A stretch of 64,000 nucleotides of DNA from assembly GCA_019636195.1 (NCBI GenBank), contig JAHBYA010000009.1, forward strand, positions 62,001-126,000, read 5' to 3'. The notes beneath the pieces were generated by a model, which saw only the letters and a program-made list of their open reading frames with translations, made no database searches and was not told the origin of the DNA. This DNA comes from Planctomycetota bacterium (GTDB lineage Bacteria > Planctomycetota > UBA8742 > UBA2392). The stretch's first letter is position 1; the number at the start of each line of letters is the position of its first letter. Shown piece after piece: positions 1 through 9,288 of this stretch. Made by a program: the position numbers and the translations under genes.

Positions 1-176
1 TTTTCCCCAAGCGGATGTGTAACAGGTTCAGCCACGGGTTTCCCAGTCAGAGCCCCGAACATTAGCGGTTAGGGGGCCGTAAATCAAACGCCTAATCAGG
101 CTGCACAAGGCAACCGGTCTGAGGTTTAACGGTAACTGTGCAATTCAGCGACTCCGTGAACTGCCGTAATCTGCGC

Positions 177-1118
177 CTAGCGCGTGCGCGGCAATCTTTG
201 CAGCAAGTCGGTCAACTTGAGTGAAGTGTTGCTCAATAGCTCGTCAAATCTGGCCTTTCCATACTCAATCCAGCGGCCATCGACACTGGCAGCGTTGCTG
301 AGGTCACGGATGTTCAGGCTGGTCCGGGTGGGCAGCACAAAGGGCAGAAACGTGCGCGGGCTCAACTCACCCCAGGCGATACTCAGGCGCGCAGGATAGT
401 CGCCGTGGCTGACGTTCCAGTACAACAGTGTGGGCAGGCCCTTGCCGTCGGTCAGCCTGCGCGACAGCTCAAACCAGAAGGCGGGCTCGCAGTCCAGCTC
501 GGAAAACGGCAGGCGGACCGCAATGCTGCCGGGCGGGCGGGTACCGGCGCCCTCGACGGCGCTGCCGACCGCGGCGTAGCGGCGAGGCTCGGCCGCGTCG
601 CCGAAGCAGTTTGCCCAGTAGTCGCCGGCGCTGCTGGATAGCACAAAGCGGGCAAACTCTTTGCGCGCCTCAGCCATGTCGGGGACAAAGCGCAGCGACT
701 CAAATGTGGAAAGAAACGTGTTCAGGTTGATGGCGCTTTCGCTCCATTCCAGCAGCTCGCGCGCGCGCGCCAGAAACGGCCCCATGGCGTTGGGCAGATA
801 GCCGATTTCGGCGCCCATGGCGCCGGGTTCAATCACCGTATAGATCAGGAACGGATAGCGTCGCCCCGCCTTGTCCACACTTGGCTTGAACAGTCCCGCG
901 AGAACGCGCTGCGTGCGCGGCGCGGCATAGATGAAGCGCGCGGGGGGGGCTGCGTCAAACGTGCTGTCCCAGCGCGAGCCCAGGTCGTTGTAGCCCTGGT
1001 AGATGCCCTCCTGGATCCATTGATCAAGCTCGTTGATCTCGGCTCCGGCCGCGTTGTAGCGGATGAAGTCCCCGTGCAGGGGCAACTTGCCCAGGCAGCC
1101 CGAGGGAAACTCGCTCAC
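177..1118 (-). CDS. tagF: TagF, type VI secretion accessory protein
   Basis: The 313-residue protein opens with the family signature GKLPLHGDFIRYN at about residues 10-22, which marks the TagF (DUF2094) family. In Pseudomonas, TagF represses type VI secretion post-translationally by acting on the FHA protein. It is the last gene of the minus-strand operon, and its ATG overlaps the tssM stop by 4 nt, so translation is probably coupled. No PP2C phosphatase domain is fused to it, unlike some homologues. Family assignment is secure; the repressor role is inferred from Pseudomonas. Confidence 0.9.
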   Translation of the reverse strand: MSEFPSGCLGKLPLHGDFIRYNAAGAEINELDQWIQEGIYQGYNDLGSRWDSTFDAAPPARFIYAAPRTQRVLAGLFKPSVDKAGRRYPFLIYTVIEPGAMGAEIGYLPNAMGPFLARARELLEWSESAINLNTFLSTFESLRFVPDMAEARKEFARFVLSSSAGDYWANCFGDAAEPRRYAAVGSAVEGAGTRPPGSIAVRLPFSELDCEPAFWFELSRRLTDGKGLPTLLYWNVSHGDYPARLSIAWGELSPRTFLPFVLPTRTSLNIRDLSNAASVDGRWIEYGKARFDELLSNTSLKLTDLLQRLPRTR

Positions 1119-4100
1119 TTGATCACCCCCGTCGCGAGTTTGATGGACGTGAAGAACCCCTTGGCAAACGGGTTGTCGCCCTTGGCGGCGGTCAGCTTGG
1201 CATGAAGCTCAAAATCGGCGTTGGTGGGCGCGGGCGCGCGGTACTTCCAGGTAATGAAGTACTCCTTGCGTGTGGTCTGGTCGGTCAGCGCGAATGACTG
1301 GCTTTTGTCGTGCAGAATCCGGAAGAAGCCCCACTCGTTCTCAATCAGGTTGTCGCCAAGCGTCAGCTCCTGGCCGCGCGGGCCGCCGTAATAGAACTCG
1401 ACGCGACCGCCGGTCCAGATGCCCGCGCCTTCATAGTGCGTAAGCGTGAAGTCCTTGAAGTTGCGGCTGGTGCTGAGCAGGTCAATGAACTGGTCCTTGT
1501 TGTCCTTGTCGCGGCCGACGTAGATGCGGGTCTTGCCCAGCAGGTCGCCGGGCGAAAACAGTTGCAGCCGGATGTTGATCTTCACGCGCTCGTCAGTGGC
1601 TTCATGGAACATGGCGTCACGGATGGATGCCGCGAAGCGACGCATTTCAAGGTATTCAGCGGTGGACTCAACCAGCACATTGCCGCTGAAGCTGAGGTCA
1701 GCGATAGCCCTGAGCTGCTTGTCGAAAGCCCAGAAGCGCCCTTTGGCGGGGTTAAAGAACTCCGAGAACTGGGCCAGCGGCGCGTTGTTCGCCGAGGCTG
1801 TGTCGAACGGATAGCGACGGGCGAAGTTCTTTTCCCAGAACTTCACAACCTGTTCGTCCCAGATTGCCTTGACCTCAGTCGCGGCGTCGGCCTTGAGCCC
1901 GATGTAGCCGGCAATGATCACACGTTGCAACAGCTCGCCGGCAGGCTTCTGCGCTGTGGCCAGCGTGCGGGCAATTTCACTGCTGGCGGTGGTGGTGGCG
2001 GAAGCCAGCGTGCGCACCGGTGCAGCGTCTTCGCCGGTGTAATAGCGCACGCGGCCGGTCTTGGTGTTGTTGGCAAACGTGTCGTAGGCGCCGTAGTAGC
2101 CGTTGACGACCTTCAGCCCGTCGTCCAGCGACTTGCCTTCAGCCTCGGTCGGGCCCGGCACGCGCTGGTTGGCGGACATGTTGAGCGCGCGGCGGCCCCA
2201 GGCGCCCTGCACAAGGTTGCGCAGCGGCGTGTTGCTTTCGCTGCCCAGTGTGGCCAGCGCTGAGCGCGCAGTCTCAACGCTTACGAACGCGCCGGGAGCC
2301 GGCTGAAGCACGTTGATGAAGTCATCCCACACCTTGGCCTGGCGCAGCGCGTGCATGCGGTACAGCTCGTCCAGAATCTTCTGTTCGGTATCGTCGCGGC
2401 CCAGCTCCTTGAGCAGCTTGGCGAGGTCGCTGGCGCGCTCTTTCATCGCGGGTTCAACGTGGTTGTTCCAGGCGGTCTGGGTGTAGGCGTCCAGCGACGC
2501 CAGGTCGCTGGCGTCGCCGGCGGGTATGGCCGGCGCCAGCAAGCCGCGCAGGCCGGGCGCGAGCTCCAGCATCACGCGCTCGGTGACCTGGGCCGCGGTT
2601 TCGCGCTGGTCGCCGGGCACTGCGCGCGCCTTGTCGGAGGCGTAGCGGATGATCGCGCTGTAGGCATTGGGAATCCAGAAGCCCTCGCGCAGTTCTTCGC
2701 GGCAGCGGCGGTACAGCTCAGGATCGACCGGTGTCTTGAATGCGTAGCGTTCAGGGTCCGCCCAGGCCAGCGCGATCAGTTGCGCATAAAACTCAAGCTG
2801 CTCGCCGGCCAGCGCCTCCACCTGCCCCGCGTTGTCCGCCGACACCGGCCCGCTGAAACGCTGGTTGCGCTTGAGCACGGTGTTGATCAAGTCGGGCTTG
2901 GGTTCAATCTCGCACCCGATCATCCCGTACACGCGCCACAGGTCCAGCATGCTCTGGTAATCCTGCTCGCTGCGGCTGGCGCGGATCGTTTCGAGGCGCT
3001 TCTTGAGCTCCGCCTCAATGCGCGCGTGGCAGGGCTTGGCGAGCAGCGGGCTCATCGCCTTGTGCCAGGCTGTCGCCCCGGCATCGAACACCTTGCCGCG
3101 CTGGTCCATGCCCCATTGCCAGCCGCGGCTGCCGGCCCGCGCGCCTTCAAGCTGTGTGCGCATCGCATCCAGCGCCTTGAGCGACTCAATGAATTGCTTT
3201 TCGGTGTTGCTGCCCGGCAGTTCTTTGACCGCGGCGCTGCTTTCGGCAACCGCATTGACCGCCACCCGGTTGTCATTGAACGCGCCGACTGCCCCGAAGG
3301 TAACTGCGGCAAAAAGCGCGGCTGTGAGCAGTTGCACGCCATAGCGCCACGCCATGCGCTTGCGGATCACGCGGCTGTTGCTGCGCGCCAGCGTTTTGTC
3401 GGGGAACATCACGCGCGTGAACAGGTGATTGATGAAAAAGCTTTTCTTTTCAAGCCGTTCGTCAAAGCCTTCGGGCGGCGCATCCATGCCCATGGCGGCG
3501 CCGAGGCGCTGCATCAGCTGGTCGATCGGCGTGCCCTTCTGGGTGCCGCTGGTGAAGTACACGCCGCGCAGGATCGAGCTTTCGACGGCGCTGGTGCCGA
3601 ACAGTTGGCCCAAAAAGTCCTTCATCTTCTCGCGCGCCAGCTGAAACTGGCGCGGGAACAGGTAGATGTTCTGCTTTTTGGCCGCCGGGCGCTCACTGGC
3701 CAGCAGCTCAAGCTGCCGCGCACGGATGTTGGCGAGCATGCGGTCGCATTGCTCGTCAAACAGCGCGGTGTACTGCTTGTCGGGCAGCCGATAGGCCATC
3801 GTGAAGCCCCACACCTGCGCGCGCTCATCCTTGTTGAAGTCTTCAAAGAACTCGACAAAGCCGCGGATCAGGTCGCACTTCGTGAACATCAGATAGACCG
3901 GAAAAACCGCCTGCAACCGCGCGCTCAACTCATCAAGCCGGTTGCGCACGTCCTTGGCAATCTGGTCAAGCTCGGACTGCGTGCTGCGAAACAGGTCATC
4001 CATGCTGATGGCGACAATCGCGCCGTTGATCGGCTTGGTCTTGCGGCTGTGACGGATCATGTCCAGGAAGCTGAGCCACTCTTCCTGGTCTTCGGCGACT

Positions 4101-4651
4101 GTGGTGTAGCGGCCGGCTGTGTCCAGCAAAATGCCGTCTTCGGTAAACCACCAGTCGCAGTTGCGCGTGCCGCCAATGCCGCGCACCTTGGCCCCGCCCT
4201 GCACAGCCGGAAAGTTCAGGCCTGACTCCTGCAAGGCGGTGGTCTTGCCGCTGCCGGGCGGGCCGATGATCACGTACCACGGCAGGGTGAACAGGGCACT
4301 CTTGCCGCCCTTGGTCTTCTTCAGCGCGTTCAACGACTCTTCAAACTTCGCACGCAGCGCCTGGACTTCGGACTTCTTGTCGGCGCTTGCACCCTGCAAC
4401 TGCGCGCCGCTTTGGGCCTTGAGCTGCTTCTCAATGCGCACAGCGCTGCGCACAGCCGCCACTTTCTGGCCGATGAACAACACCACCCACAGGCCGATCA
4501 CCGCCATCGTGATCAACATCGGCAGGTTCATCCAGTCGGCGTTTTCTCCGCGGGTGTAGAAGGCAACACCCCAGATCAGCACCAGCAGCAGCACAAGGAT
4601 GGCGATGCTGAAGACGCCTTCTTTCATCAGGGCTGTCAGGAATGGACGCAT
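1115..4651 (-). CDS. tssM: TssM (IcmF), type VI inner-membrane complex ATPase-like protein
   Basis: This 1178-residue protein has the usual TssM length and plan. There are two N-terminal membrane segments at about residues 12-31 and 43-65, then a cytoplasmic NTPase-like domain with Walker A GPPGSGKT at 130-137 and a Walker B-like LLDTAGRY near 176-183. A third membrane segment lies near residue 440, followed by a long periplasmic region ending in the C-terminal beta-rich domain. With TssL and TssJ it forms the trans-envelope complex of the type VI machine. The intact Walker A places it in the NTP-binding subgroup. It lies between tssL (36 nt gap) and tagF (4 nt overlap). Confidence 0.95.
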   Translation of the reverse strand: MRPFLTALMKEGVFSIAILVLLLVLIWGVAFYTRGENADWMNLPMLITMAVIGLWVVLFIGQKVAAVRSAVRIEKQLKAQSGAQLQGASADKKSEVQALRAKFEESLNALKKTKGGKSALFTLPWYVIIGPPGSGKTTALQESGLNFPAVQGGAKVRGIGGTRNCDWWFTEDGILLDTAGRYTTVAEDQEEWLSFLDMIRHSRKTKPINGAIVAISMDDLFRSTQSELDQIAKDVRNRLDELSARLQAVFPVYLMFTKCDLIRGFVEFFEDFNKDERAQVWGFTMAYRLPDKQYTALFDEQCDRMLANIRARQLELLASERPAAKKQNIYLFPRQFQLAREKMKDFLGQLFGTSAVESSILRGVYFTSGTQKGTPIDQLMQRLGAAMGMDAPPEGFDERLEKKSFFINHLFTRVMFPDKTLARSNSRVIRKRMAWRYGVQLLTAALFAAVTFGAVGAFNDNRVAVNAVAESSAAVKELPGSNTEKQFIESLKALDAMRTQLEGARAGSRGWQWGMDQRGKVFDAGATAWHKAMSPLLAKPCHARIEAELKKRLETIRASRSEQDYQSMLDLWRVYGMIGCEIEPKPDLINTVLKRNQRFSGPVSADNAGQVEALAGEQLEFYAQLIALAWADPERYAFKTPVDPELYRRCREELREGFWIPNAYSAIIRYASDKARAVPGDQRETAAQVTERVMLELAPGLRGLLAPAIPAGDASDLASLDAYTQTAWNNHVEPAMKERASDLAKLLKELGRDDTEQKILDELYRMHALRQAKVWDDFINVLQPAPGAFVSVETARSALATLGSESNTPLRNLVQGAWGRRALNMSANQRVPGPTEAEGKSLDDGLKVVNGYYGAYDTFANNTKTGRVRYYTGEDAAPVRTLASATTTASSEIARTLATAQKPAGELLQRVIIAGYIGLKADAATEVKAIWDEQVVKFWEKNFARRYPFDTASANNAPLAQFSEFFNPAKGRFWAFDKQLRAIADLSFSGNVLVESTAEYLEMRRFAASIRDAMFHEATDERVKINIRLQLFSPGDLLGKTRIYVGRDKDNKDQFIDLLSTSRNFKDFTLTHYEGAGIWTGGRVEFYYGGPRGQELTLGDNLIENEWGFFRILHDKSQSFALTDQTTRKEYFITWKYRAPAPTNADFELHAKLTAAKGDNPFAKGFFTSIKLATGVIK

Positions 4652-4687
4652 TAACGTTCCTTGTCAGGGTGTCGCCGCCGGCGCGCG

Positions 4688-5368
4688 CTATCCGCCCGCC
4701 AGGTCCGACACCAGGCCATCGGCCATCAGGTCAATCACGATTGCCAGGCCCAGAACCATCAACACCAGCACGACGCCGACAACCACCGGCATCAGCCAGA
4801 TCGGCGAGTTGCGCACCAGCTTGGGTAGCTCGTCAGGGGCCTTCCACGCGGGCGAAAGCGCTTTGGGGTCGCCGGCAAATCCCTGCTTGATCTCGGCGGC
4901 AAGGCTGTCCATCAGCGTCTTGCGCTCTTCCATGCCGCGCAGGTCGATGTACATGCCCTTGAAGCCGTGGGTCAGCGCCAGAAAGTACACGCCCGCAACT
5001 TCGCGCGCTTCGGCGTCGCCGCCGGCGCGCACAGCCTTGAGCTTGTTGTAAAACTCTTCGCCCGCCGCAAAGTCATTGAACAACTCAAGCTGCAGGGGGC
5101 TGCCTGCCCACTCTTCTTTCATTGGTGCGCTGGAGCCCAGCACCAGCTCGTCGATGTACGCGGTGAGGGCGTACTTGGCGGCAGCAATGCTGTCAGCCTT
5201 GTAGCCGCCGGCGCGCGCCGCCTGTTCAAACTCCTGAAACAGCCGCACGACCTGCTGCTTTACGTCGCCCGCCTTGCCCGGGTCTTTGCCGGCCTTCAAC
5301 TGGAAGGCAAAGGCAAACGCCTCGGCAGCCAGGTCGGTCAATCGCGGTTTTGTGTCCCCTTCGGCCAT
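4688..5368 (-). CDS. tssL: TssL (DotU/IcmH-like), type VI inner-membrane protein
   Basis: The 226-residue protein has a helical cytoplasmic domain of the DotU type, with AKYALTAYIDEL at about residues 64-75, and a single C-terminal membrane segment at about 195-215. This is the classic short TssL without a fused OmpA-like peptidoglycan-binding domain. It partners TssM and TssJ in the membrane complex and contacts the baseplate through TssK. It begins 2 nt after the tssK stop, so the genes are very likely cotranscribed. Peptidoglycan anchoring must come from another protein. Confidence 0.93.
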   Translation of the reverse strand: MAEGDTKPRLTDLAAEAFAFAFQLKAGKDPGKAGDVKQQVVRLFQEFEQAARAGGYKADSIAAAKYALTAYIDELVLGSSAPMKEEWAGSPLQLELFNDFAAGEEFYNKLKAVRAGGDAEAREVAGVYFLALTHGFKGMYIDLRGMEERKTLMDSLAAEIKQGFAGDPKALSPAWKAPDELPKLVRNSPIWLMPVVVGVVLVLMVLGLAIVIDLMADGLVSDLAGG

Positions 5369-5370
5369 CG

Positions 5371-6726
5371 CTATTCCTTGATTGCCATCAGCTCAAGCTT
5401 CAGGCCCGCGAACTCGGGCGGCAGGTAAAACGCCATGCTGCGCGACTCACGCACTGCATCCCAGTGGTCGCCGGTCTTGTCCACCTGGAAGTAGTTGCGT
5501 CCCGGCTGTACCGGGATCTCGGGCGGCGGCGCGGGCGAGTGCCGGACGCTGATGCCGCGCAATGCCGCGGTGATCAGCTGGTCCACGCGGTCCTGGCTGC
5601 TGATCTTGAACTTCAGTGGCGCTTCGCGCACGACTTTCTCGGCGGGCACGTCGGCCATCACGGCAATAAACAGGGCGCCCTGGGGCTCAAGCACGCGCTC
5701 GTCCTGGATGCTGGCGACGTACATGTTGTCGCGCGTGCGATTGAGCGGAATGTTGGTGCACTTGGTCGGGATAATCGTGTCCAGCAGCTCGCGCAGGCGG
5801 GCCTCAAGGCGCGCGAATGTGCCAGCCAGGTCTTCGTGCGAGTAAGCGTTGACGTCCTTGGGGTGGCCCTCGCCGGCAAACGTGTACATGTAGCCGCAAA
5901 GCCGCGCCATTTCGATGTACAGGCGCTCGGGGTGCCAGTTGCCGGTGGTGTAGGCGTGTTGCAGCGGCGGAATGGCGCCGTTGACTGTGTGCAGCAGCCA
6001 GAAACTGGCGCTTTCAGCCATAGAAAAGCTGGCAAGTCCCGCCCCGCGGTTGCGGCGCTGGCGCGCAAACTCGGTGCTCTTGGTGGCAAGGATCTCAAGG
6101 ACCTTGCGCAGGTTCAGCATAAGCCTTGGGCTGGCGCCGATGTGCAGCAACGGCGGGACGTAGCTCTCTGACAGGGTAAAGCCGCCGGTGCTGGTGCGGC
6201 CCAGCTCGGCGATCCTCACCCAGCTGTGGTTGTCGAGCGACTCGCCGTCGAACAACAGGCGCAGGTGTGTGCCGGCGACGCCGATCTCACGCTTGGCGCC
6301 CTGGCCGTTGTCGTCGCGAATCTCGAGGGACCTGCCCTTGAAGCGGGTGGGCCTGCCATCGTGAAAGCCGCCGGGGGCCTGCGACACGCCCTGGTCGGGC
6401 ACGATCGGCGCTGCCAGATAGACGCCCAGCTTTTCGCGCTCCGCGGTGTAATGCTCGCCAATGCTGCGCGAAGCGGGCGCGTCGTCTGTGCCCGGCACGT
6501 CCACGACAAGACCGTCCGGCAGAATGCCGCCGGCACGGGATAGAATGAACTCGCCGTTGGCCAGCCCTTCTTCATTGATTTGCAGCTCGCGAAGGCCATA
6601 GCCCAGCGGCGCCAGCGCGCGTATGCGCTGCTGGATCAGGTTCTCGTAGTAGCGGTCCCACTGCTGAAAGTGCTGGGGAGTCAGGAACATCCCCTCGGAC
6701 CAAAGGACTTTCTGCTGATGTTCCAT
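5371..6726 (-). CDS. tssK: TssK, type VI baseplate connector
   Basis: The 451-residue length is typical of TssK. The N-terminus carries the family hallmark LWSEGMFLTPQHFQQWDRY at about residues 8-26. TssK trimers join the baseplate to the TssJLM membrane complex. The C-terminal part carries the KFKISSQDRVDQLI segment seen in the family. The gene sits between tssJ (54 nt gap) and tssL (2 nt gap) on the minus strand. Confidence 0.95.
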   Translation of the reverse strand: MEHQQKVLWSEGMFLTPQHFQQWDRYYENLIQQRIRALAPLGYGLRELQINEEGLANGEFILSRAGGILPDGLVVDVPGTDDAPASRSIGEHYTAEREKLGVYLAAPIVPDQGVSQAPGGFHDGRPTRFKGRSLEIRDDNGQGAKREIGVAGTHLRLLFDGESLDNHSWVRIAELGRTSTGGFTLSESYVPPLLHIGASPRLMLNLRKVLEILATKSTEFARQRRNRGAGLASFSMAESASFWLLHTVNGAIPPLQHAYTTGNWHPERLYIEMARLCGYMYTFAGEGHPKDVNAYSHEDLAGTFARLEARLRELLDTIIPTKCTNIPLNRTRDNMYVASIQDERVLEPQGALFIAVMADVPAEKVVREAPLKFKISSQDRVDQLITAALRGISVRHSPAPPPEIPVQPGRNYFQVDKTGDHWDAVRESRSMAFYLPPEFAGLKLELMAIKE

Positions 6727-6780
6727 GTGCGTTTCAGGTTCCGGGTTTCAGATGCTTGCTGCTGAATCTGCGGCCTGCCG

Positions 6781-7242
6781 TTACTTCTTGCGCAGCTCCA
6801 CATGGTAGCCGGTGATGCGGAATACCACGCTTTCCGCGTCGCCAAGCGCGACCGCGATGTGGCGTTTGCCCTTGTCGTCGCTTTCGGTCATCAGCGCCAG
6901 CACGCCGATAAACTTGGTCTCGGCGTTGATCGGGTCGATCACCACGGTCGTGCCGCTGTCCTTGGCGCTCTCTTTCTGCGGGTACACCGGGTCGGCGTTG
7001 CGCACGCTCAGCAGGTCGCCGCCGAGCGTTCCTTCGGCGTTGTCCCAGATGTCTTCGGTGCTGCTTTGCTCAAACTTGGCGCGGTCCTTCAACTCAAAGA
7101 CGCGCACTTCAACAACCCGGCTGTCGCCATCGGCTGAGGCCTTGTTCACGGGCTCAATGGCCTCAAGCTTCAGCGTCACCGAAGTGGTCGTACACCCTGC
7201 CAGCAACAGCACAGCCATAAGTGCAGGTATGGCATGACGCAT
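6781..7242 (-). CDS. tssJ: TssJ, type VI outer-membrane lipoprotein
   Basis: I chose the ATG at 7242, which gives MRHAIPALMAVLLLAGC, because an AAGGAG sits 6 nt upstream; a longer frame to 7293 exists but adds only a charged tail before the signal peptide. The lipobox LLAGC places the lipidated Cys at residue 16. The mature part of about 138 residues matches the TssJ beta-sandwich lipoprotein, with VVEVRVFELKDRAKFEQ being typical. It tethers TssM to the outer membrane. Its presence implies a diderm envelope. Confidence 0.9.
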   Translation of the reverse strand: MRHAIPALMAVLLLAGCTTTSVTLKLEAIEPVNKASADGDSRVVEVRVFELKDRAKFEQSSTEDIWDNAEGTLGGDLLSVRNADPVYPQKESAKDSGTTVVIDPINAETKFIGVLALMTESDDKGKRHIAVALGDAESVVFRITGYHVELRKK

Positions 7243-7267
7243 GGTTGTCTCCTTACGTTTTCTCTCT

Positions 7268-8221
7268 TTAGCCCTTGTCATTTGAGCCCACATCGTCGTG
7301 CGAGAAAATATAGCCCTTGCGGATGCTTGGATAGATCAACTCGTTAAAGAGTTTGCTGCTTTCGGCAAAGGTGTCGCCGTACAACTGCGTGTAGTGCTTC
7401 CAGGCTTTCTTGCCGCCCCCGACCTTTTCTTCGATCGATACGGGGTCCAGCTTGGCCTGCAAGTCGCTGATAAACTGCTGCAAGCCCGCCAGCATGCCCA
7501 TCTGGTGCTTGACCATGTCCGTGAAGGCGTCGCGCAGAGTATCGCGGATTTTTTCGATATCGCGCTCTTCGCGCCAGTCCAGCAGGAAGTTGGCGATCGT
7601 GCTGATGTCCTGCATTTTCTTCAGCGGGTTCAGCGAGTGCGCGTACAGTTGCGTAACCGGCGCGCTGAACTGGTCTTGAAACTCGGCGCGCCCGCGCAGG
7701 GCCTTGCCCATCCACTCCATGGCCACTTCCAGCGTGAGTTGCAGCAGGGCCTTGAAGCGCCGCACTTCGCCGATGTTTTCAAAGTTTGCTTCGCCTACAA
7801 AGTAGCGCGACAGCTCTTTCAGCGCCGCATGCGACATGGATTGCAGGCTGCTGTGGCTGCCGGTCGCGGTTGTCCCGGGCACCGGCGTGGAAGTCACCTG
7901 CGTCACCCGCAGCGGCGGCGCCTGCCGCTTGAAGTGAAACACGATTCCCGCCGAAAGAATGCGTGTGCCATCTGACACCCGATACTCGCCCTCGTGGCGC
8001 TTGCCCTCGATGGCGAAACCTTCCTTGCACAGGTCCACGAAGTAGTAGCCGTCGCTGCGCTTCTCAAGGCGCGCGTGCTGCTCTTTCAATTCCAGCACTA
8101 CCACGTCGCAGTCCGGGGCGCACCCGAAAGTGATGCCCTTGGCGCGGGCCTCCTTGCCGAAGGTATGCTCGCCAAGGGTGGCGTCGGTACCTGCGCGCGA
8201 TACAGCGACGACCAGTGCCAT
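7268..8221 (-). CDS. tagH: FHA-domain type VI regulator, TagH/Fha family
   Basis: The 317-residue protein has an N-terminal FHA-like domain (about residues 1-100, with a degenerate GCAPDCDVVV strand where the phosphopeptide-binding loop should lie). A low-complexity Thr/Ser/Pro linker follows, then a helical C-terminal domain typical of type VI FHA proteins (about 145-305, ending in FNELIYPSIRKGYIF). In characterised systems the FHA protein is phosphorylated by the kinase PpkA and switches the machine on, while TagF opposes it. Here tagH is first and tagF last in the same operon. No dedicated PpkA/PppA pair lies next to it. Confidence 0.85.
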   Translation of the reverse strand: MALVVAVSRAGTDATLGEHTFGKEARAKGITFGCAPDCDVVVLELKEQHARLEKRSDGYYFVDLCKEGFAIEGKRHEGEYRVSDGTRILSAGIVFHFKRQAPPLRVTQVTSTPVPGTTATGSHSSLQSMSHAALKELSRYFVGEANFENIGEVRRFKALLQLTLEVAMEWMGKALRGRAEFQDQFSAPVTQLYAHSLNPLKKMQDISTIANFLLDWREERDIEKIRDTLRDAFTDMVKHQMGMLAGLQQFISDLQAKLDPVSIEEKVGGGKKAWKHYTQLYGDTFAESSKLFNELIYPSIRKGYIFSHDDVGSNDKG

Positions 8222-8319
8222 GGGTTACCCGGGAAAGATGCGACGGCTGCACTTTGGCCGCGGCAGGCGCACAGGTCAAGCGCCGTGATGGGTGCGGAAC
8301 TGTGCAATCGCGACGGGAA

Positions 8320-9168
8320 CTAGTAGCTGTGCTCAGGCCCGGGGTACTGGCCGCCTTCGACTTCGGACTTGTACTGCTTGAGGGCTCCCAGCGCCGTCTC
8401 ATAGAGATTCGCGTAGCGCTTCAGGAACTTCGGCGAAAACTCCGGGCTGAAACCCAGCATATCGTGAAACACCAGTACCTGCCCGCTAGTGTGCGGGCCC
8501 GCGCCGATACCGATCGTCGGTATGCCGATCGACTTCGTAATCTCCCCAGCCAGGTCGGCGGGCACAAGCTCAAGCACCAGTGCAAACACGCCCGCGTCTT
8601 TCAGCGATTCCGCGTCTTCCATCAACTCATCGCGCGACTTGTTCACGCGCGGGCCGCTGGTCACGTTGACACTCTGCGGCGTGTAGCCGAGGTGCCCCAT
8701 GACCGGGATGCCGGCGTCGTTCAGGCGCTCAATCAACGGCATCACGCTTGCCCCGCCTTCAAGCTTCACGGCATGCGCCCCGGCCTTGAGGAAGGCCACG
8801 GCGTTCTGTACCGCCTCGTCTTCGTTGACCTGATAGCTGCCAAAGGGCATGTCGCCCACCAGCAGCAGCCTTTCGGTGCTGCGGCCCACGATCTCGGTGT
8901 GGTACAGCATGTCTTCCATTTCCACAGCCAGAGTGTCGTGCCGGCCCTGCAACGTGGTGCCCACGCTGTCGCCGATCAGGGCAATGTCGATGCCCGCCGC
9001 TTCCACCAGTTTGGCGCTGTAGGCGTCGTAGGCCGTGACCATGGTGATCTTGCGGCCTTCTTCGGCTTTCTTCTGGATGTCGCGGATCGTGGTGCGCTTC
9101 AGCATGTTGAGTCGTCCGGAGTCGTGGCGCCGCGGGGCCTTGGTCTGGGCTGTTACGCGTCGGGTCAT
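8320..9168 (-). CDS. panB: 3-methyl-2-oxobutanoate hydroxymethyltransferase (ketopantoate hydroxymethyltransferase)
   Basis: PanB adds a hydroxymethyl group from methylenetetrahydrofolate to alpha-ketoisovalerate in pantothenate and CoA synthesis. Family motifs are clear: MVTAYDAYSAKLVEAAGID, GDSVGTTLQG, MPFGSY, KLEGG and PVMGHLGYTPQSV. The length is normal. The first ATG at 9168 is favoured because a TAGCAT box lies exactly 6 nt upstream, the leaderless pattern seen elsewhere in this window. It adds about 21 basic residues before MLKRTTIRDIQKKA, where homologues usually begin, and the ATG at 9105 is the alternative. No panC or panD lies nearby. Confidence 0.95.
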   Translation of the reverse strand: MTRRVTAQTKAPRRHDSGRLNMLKRTTIRDIQKKAEEGRKITMVTAYDAYSAKLVEAAGIDIALIGDSVGTTLQGRHDTLAVEMEDMLYHTEIVGRSTERLLLVGDMPFGSYQVNEDEAVQNAVAFLKAGAHAVKLEGGASVMPLIERLNDAGIPVMGHLGYTPQSVNVTSGPRVNKSRDELMEDAESLKDAGVFALVLELVPADLAGEITKSIGIPTIGIGAGPHTSGQVLVFHDMLGFSPEFSPKFLKRYANLYETALGALKQYKSEVEGGQYPGPEHSY

Positions 9169-9174
9169 GCCAGC

Positions 9175-9180
9175 ATGCTA
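9175..9180 (-). promoter_or_regulatory. Leaderless-type -10 box of panB
   Basis: TAGCAT on the minus strand is followed by 6 nt and then the panB ATG at 9168. There is no Shine-Dalgarno sequence. It fits the TANNNT-N6-start pattern repeated across the window. Confidence 0.5.
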
Positions 9181-9288
9181 ACGCCGCCGGCTGGGCTTCC
9201 TATGGCACGGGCAGGAAGTTCTGTCGCTTGAACTTTATTTGGCTGTGCGATCAGGTACATTTAAGCGAAACTTGATGGACGTGCACCA

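Noticed and set aside
1..176. Possible gene or RNA at the left edge
   Set aside because: No frame, motif or tRNA/rRNA fold that I can support; treated as intergenic after tagF.
2351..4225. Long open frame on the plus strand opposite tssM
   Set aside because: It is the antisense shadow of a GC-rich TssM gene; it has no domain motifs and is rich in Ala/Arg/His.
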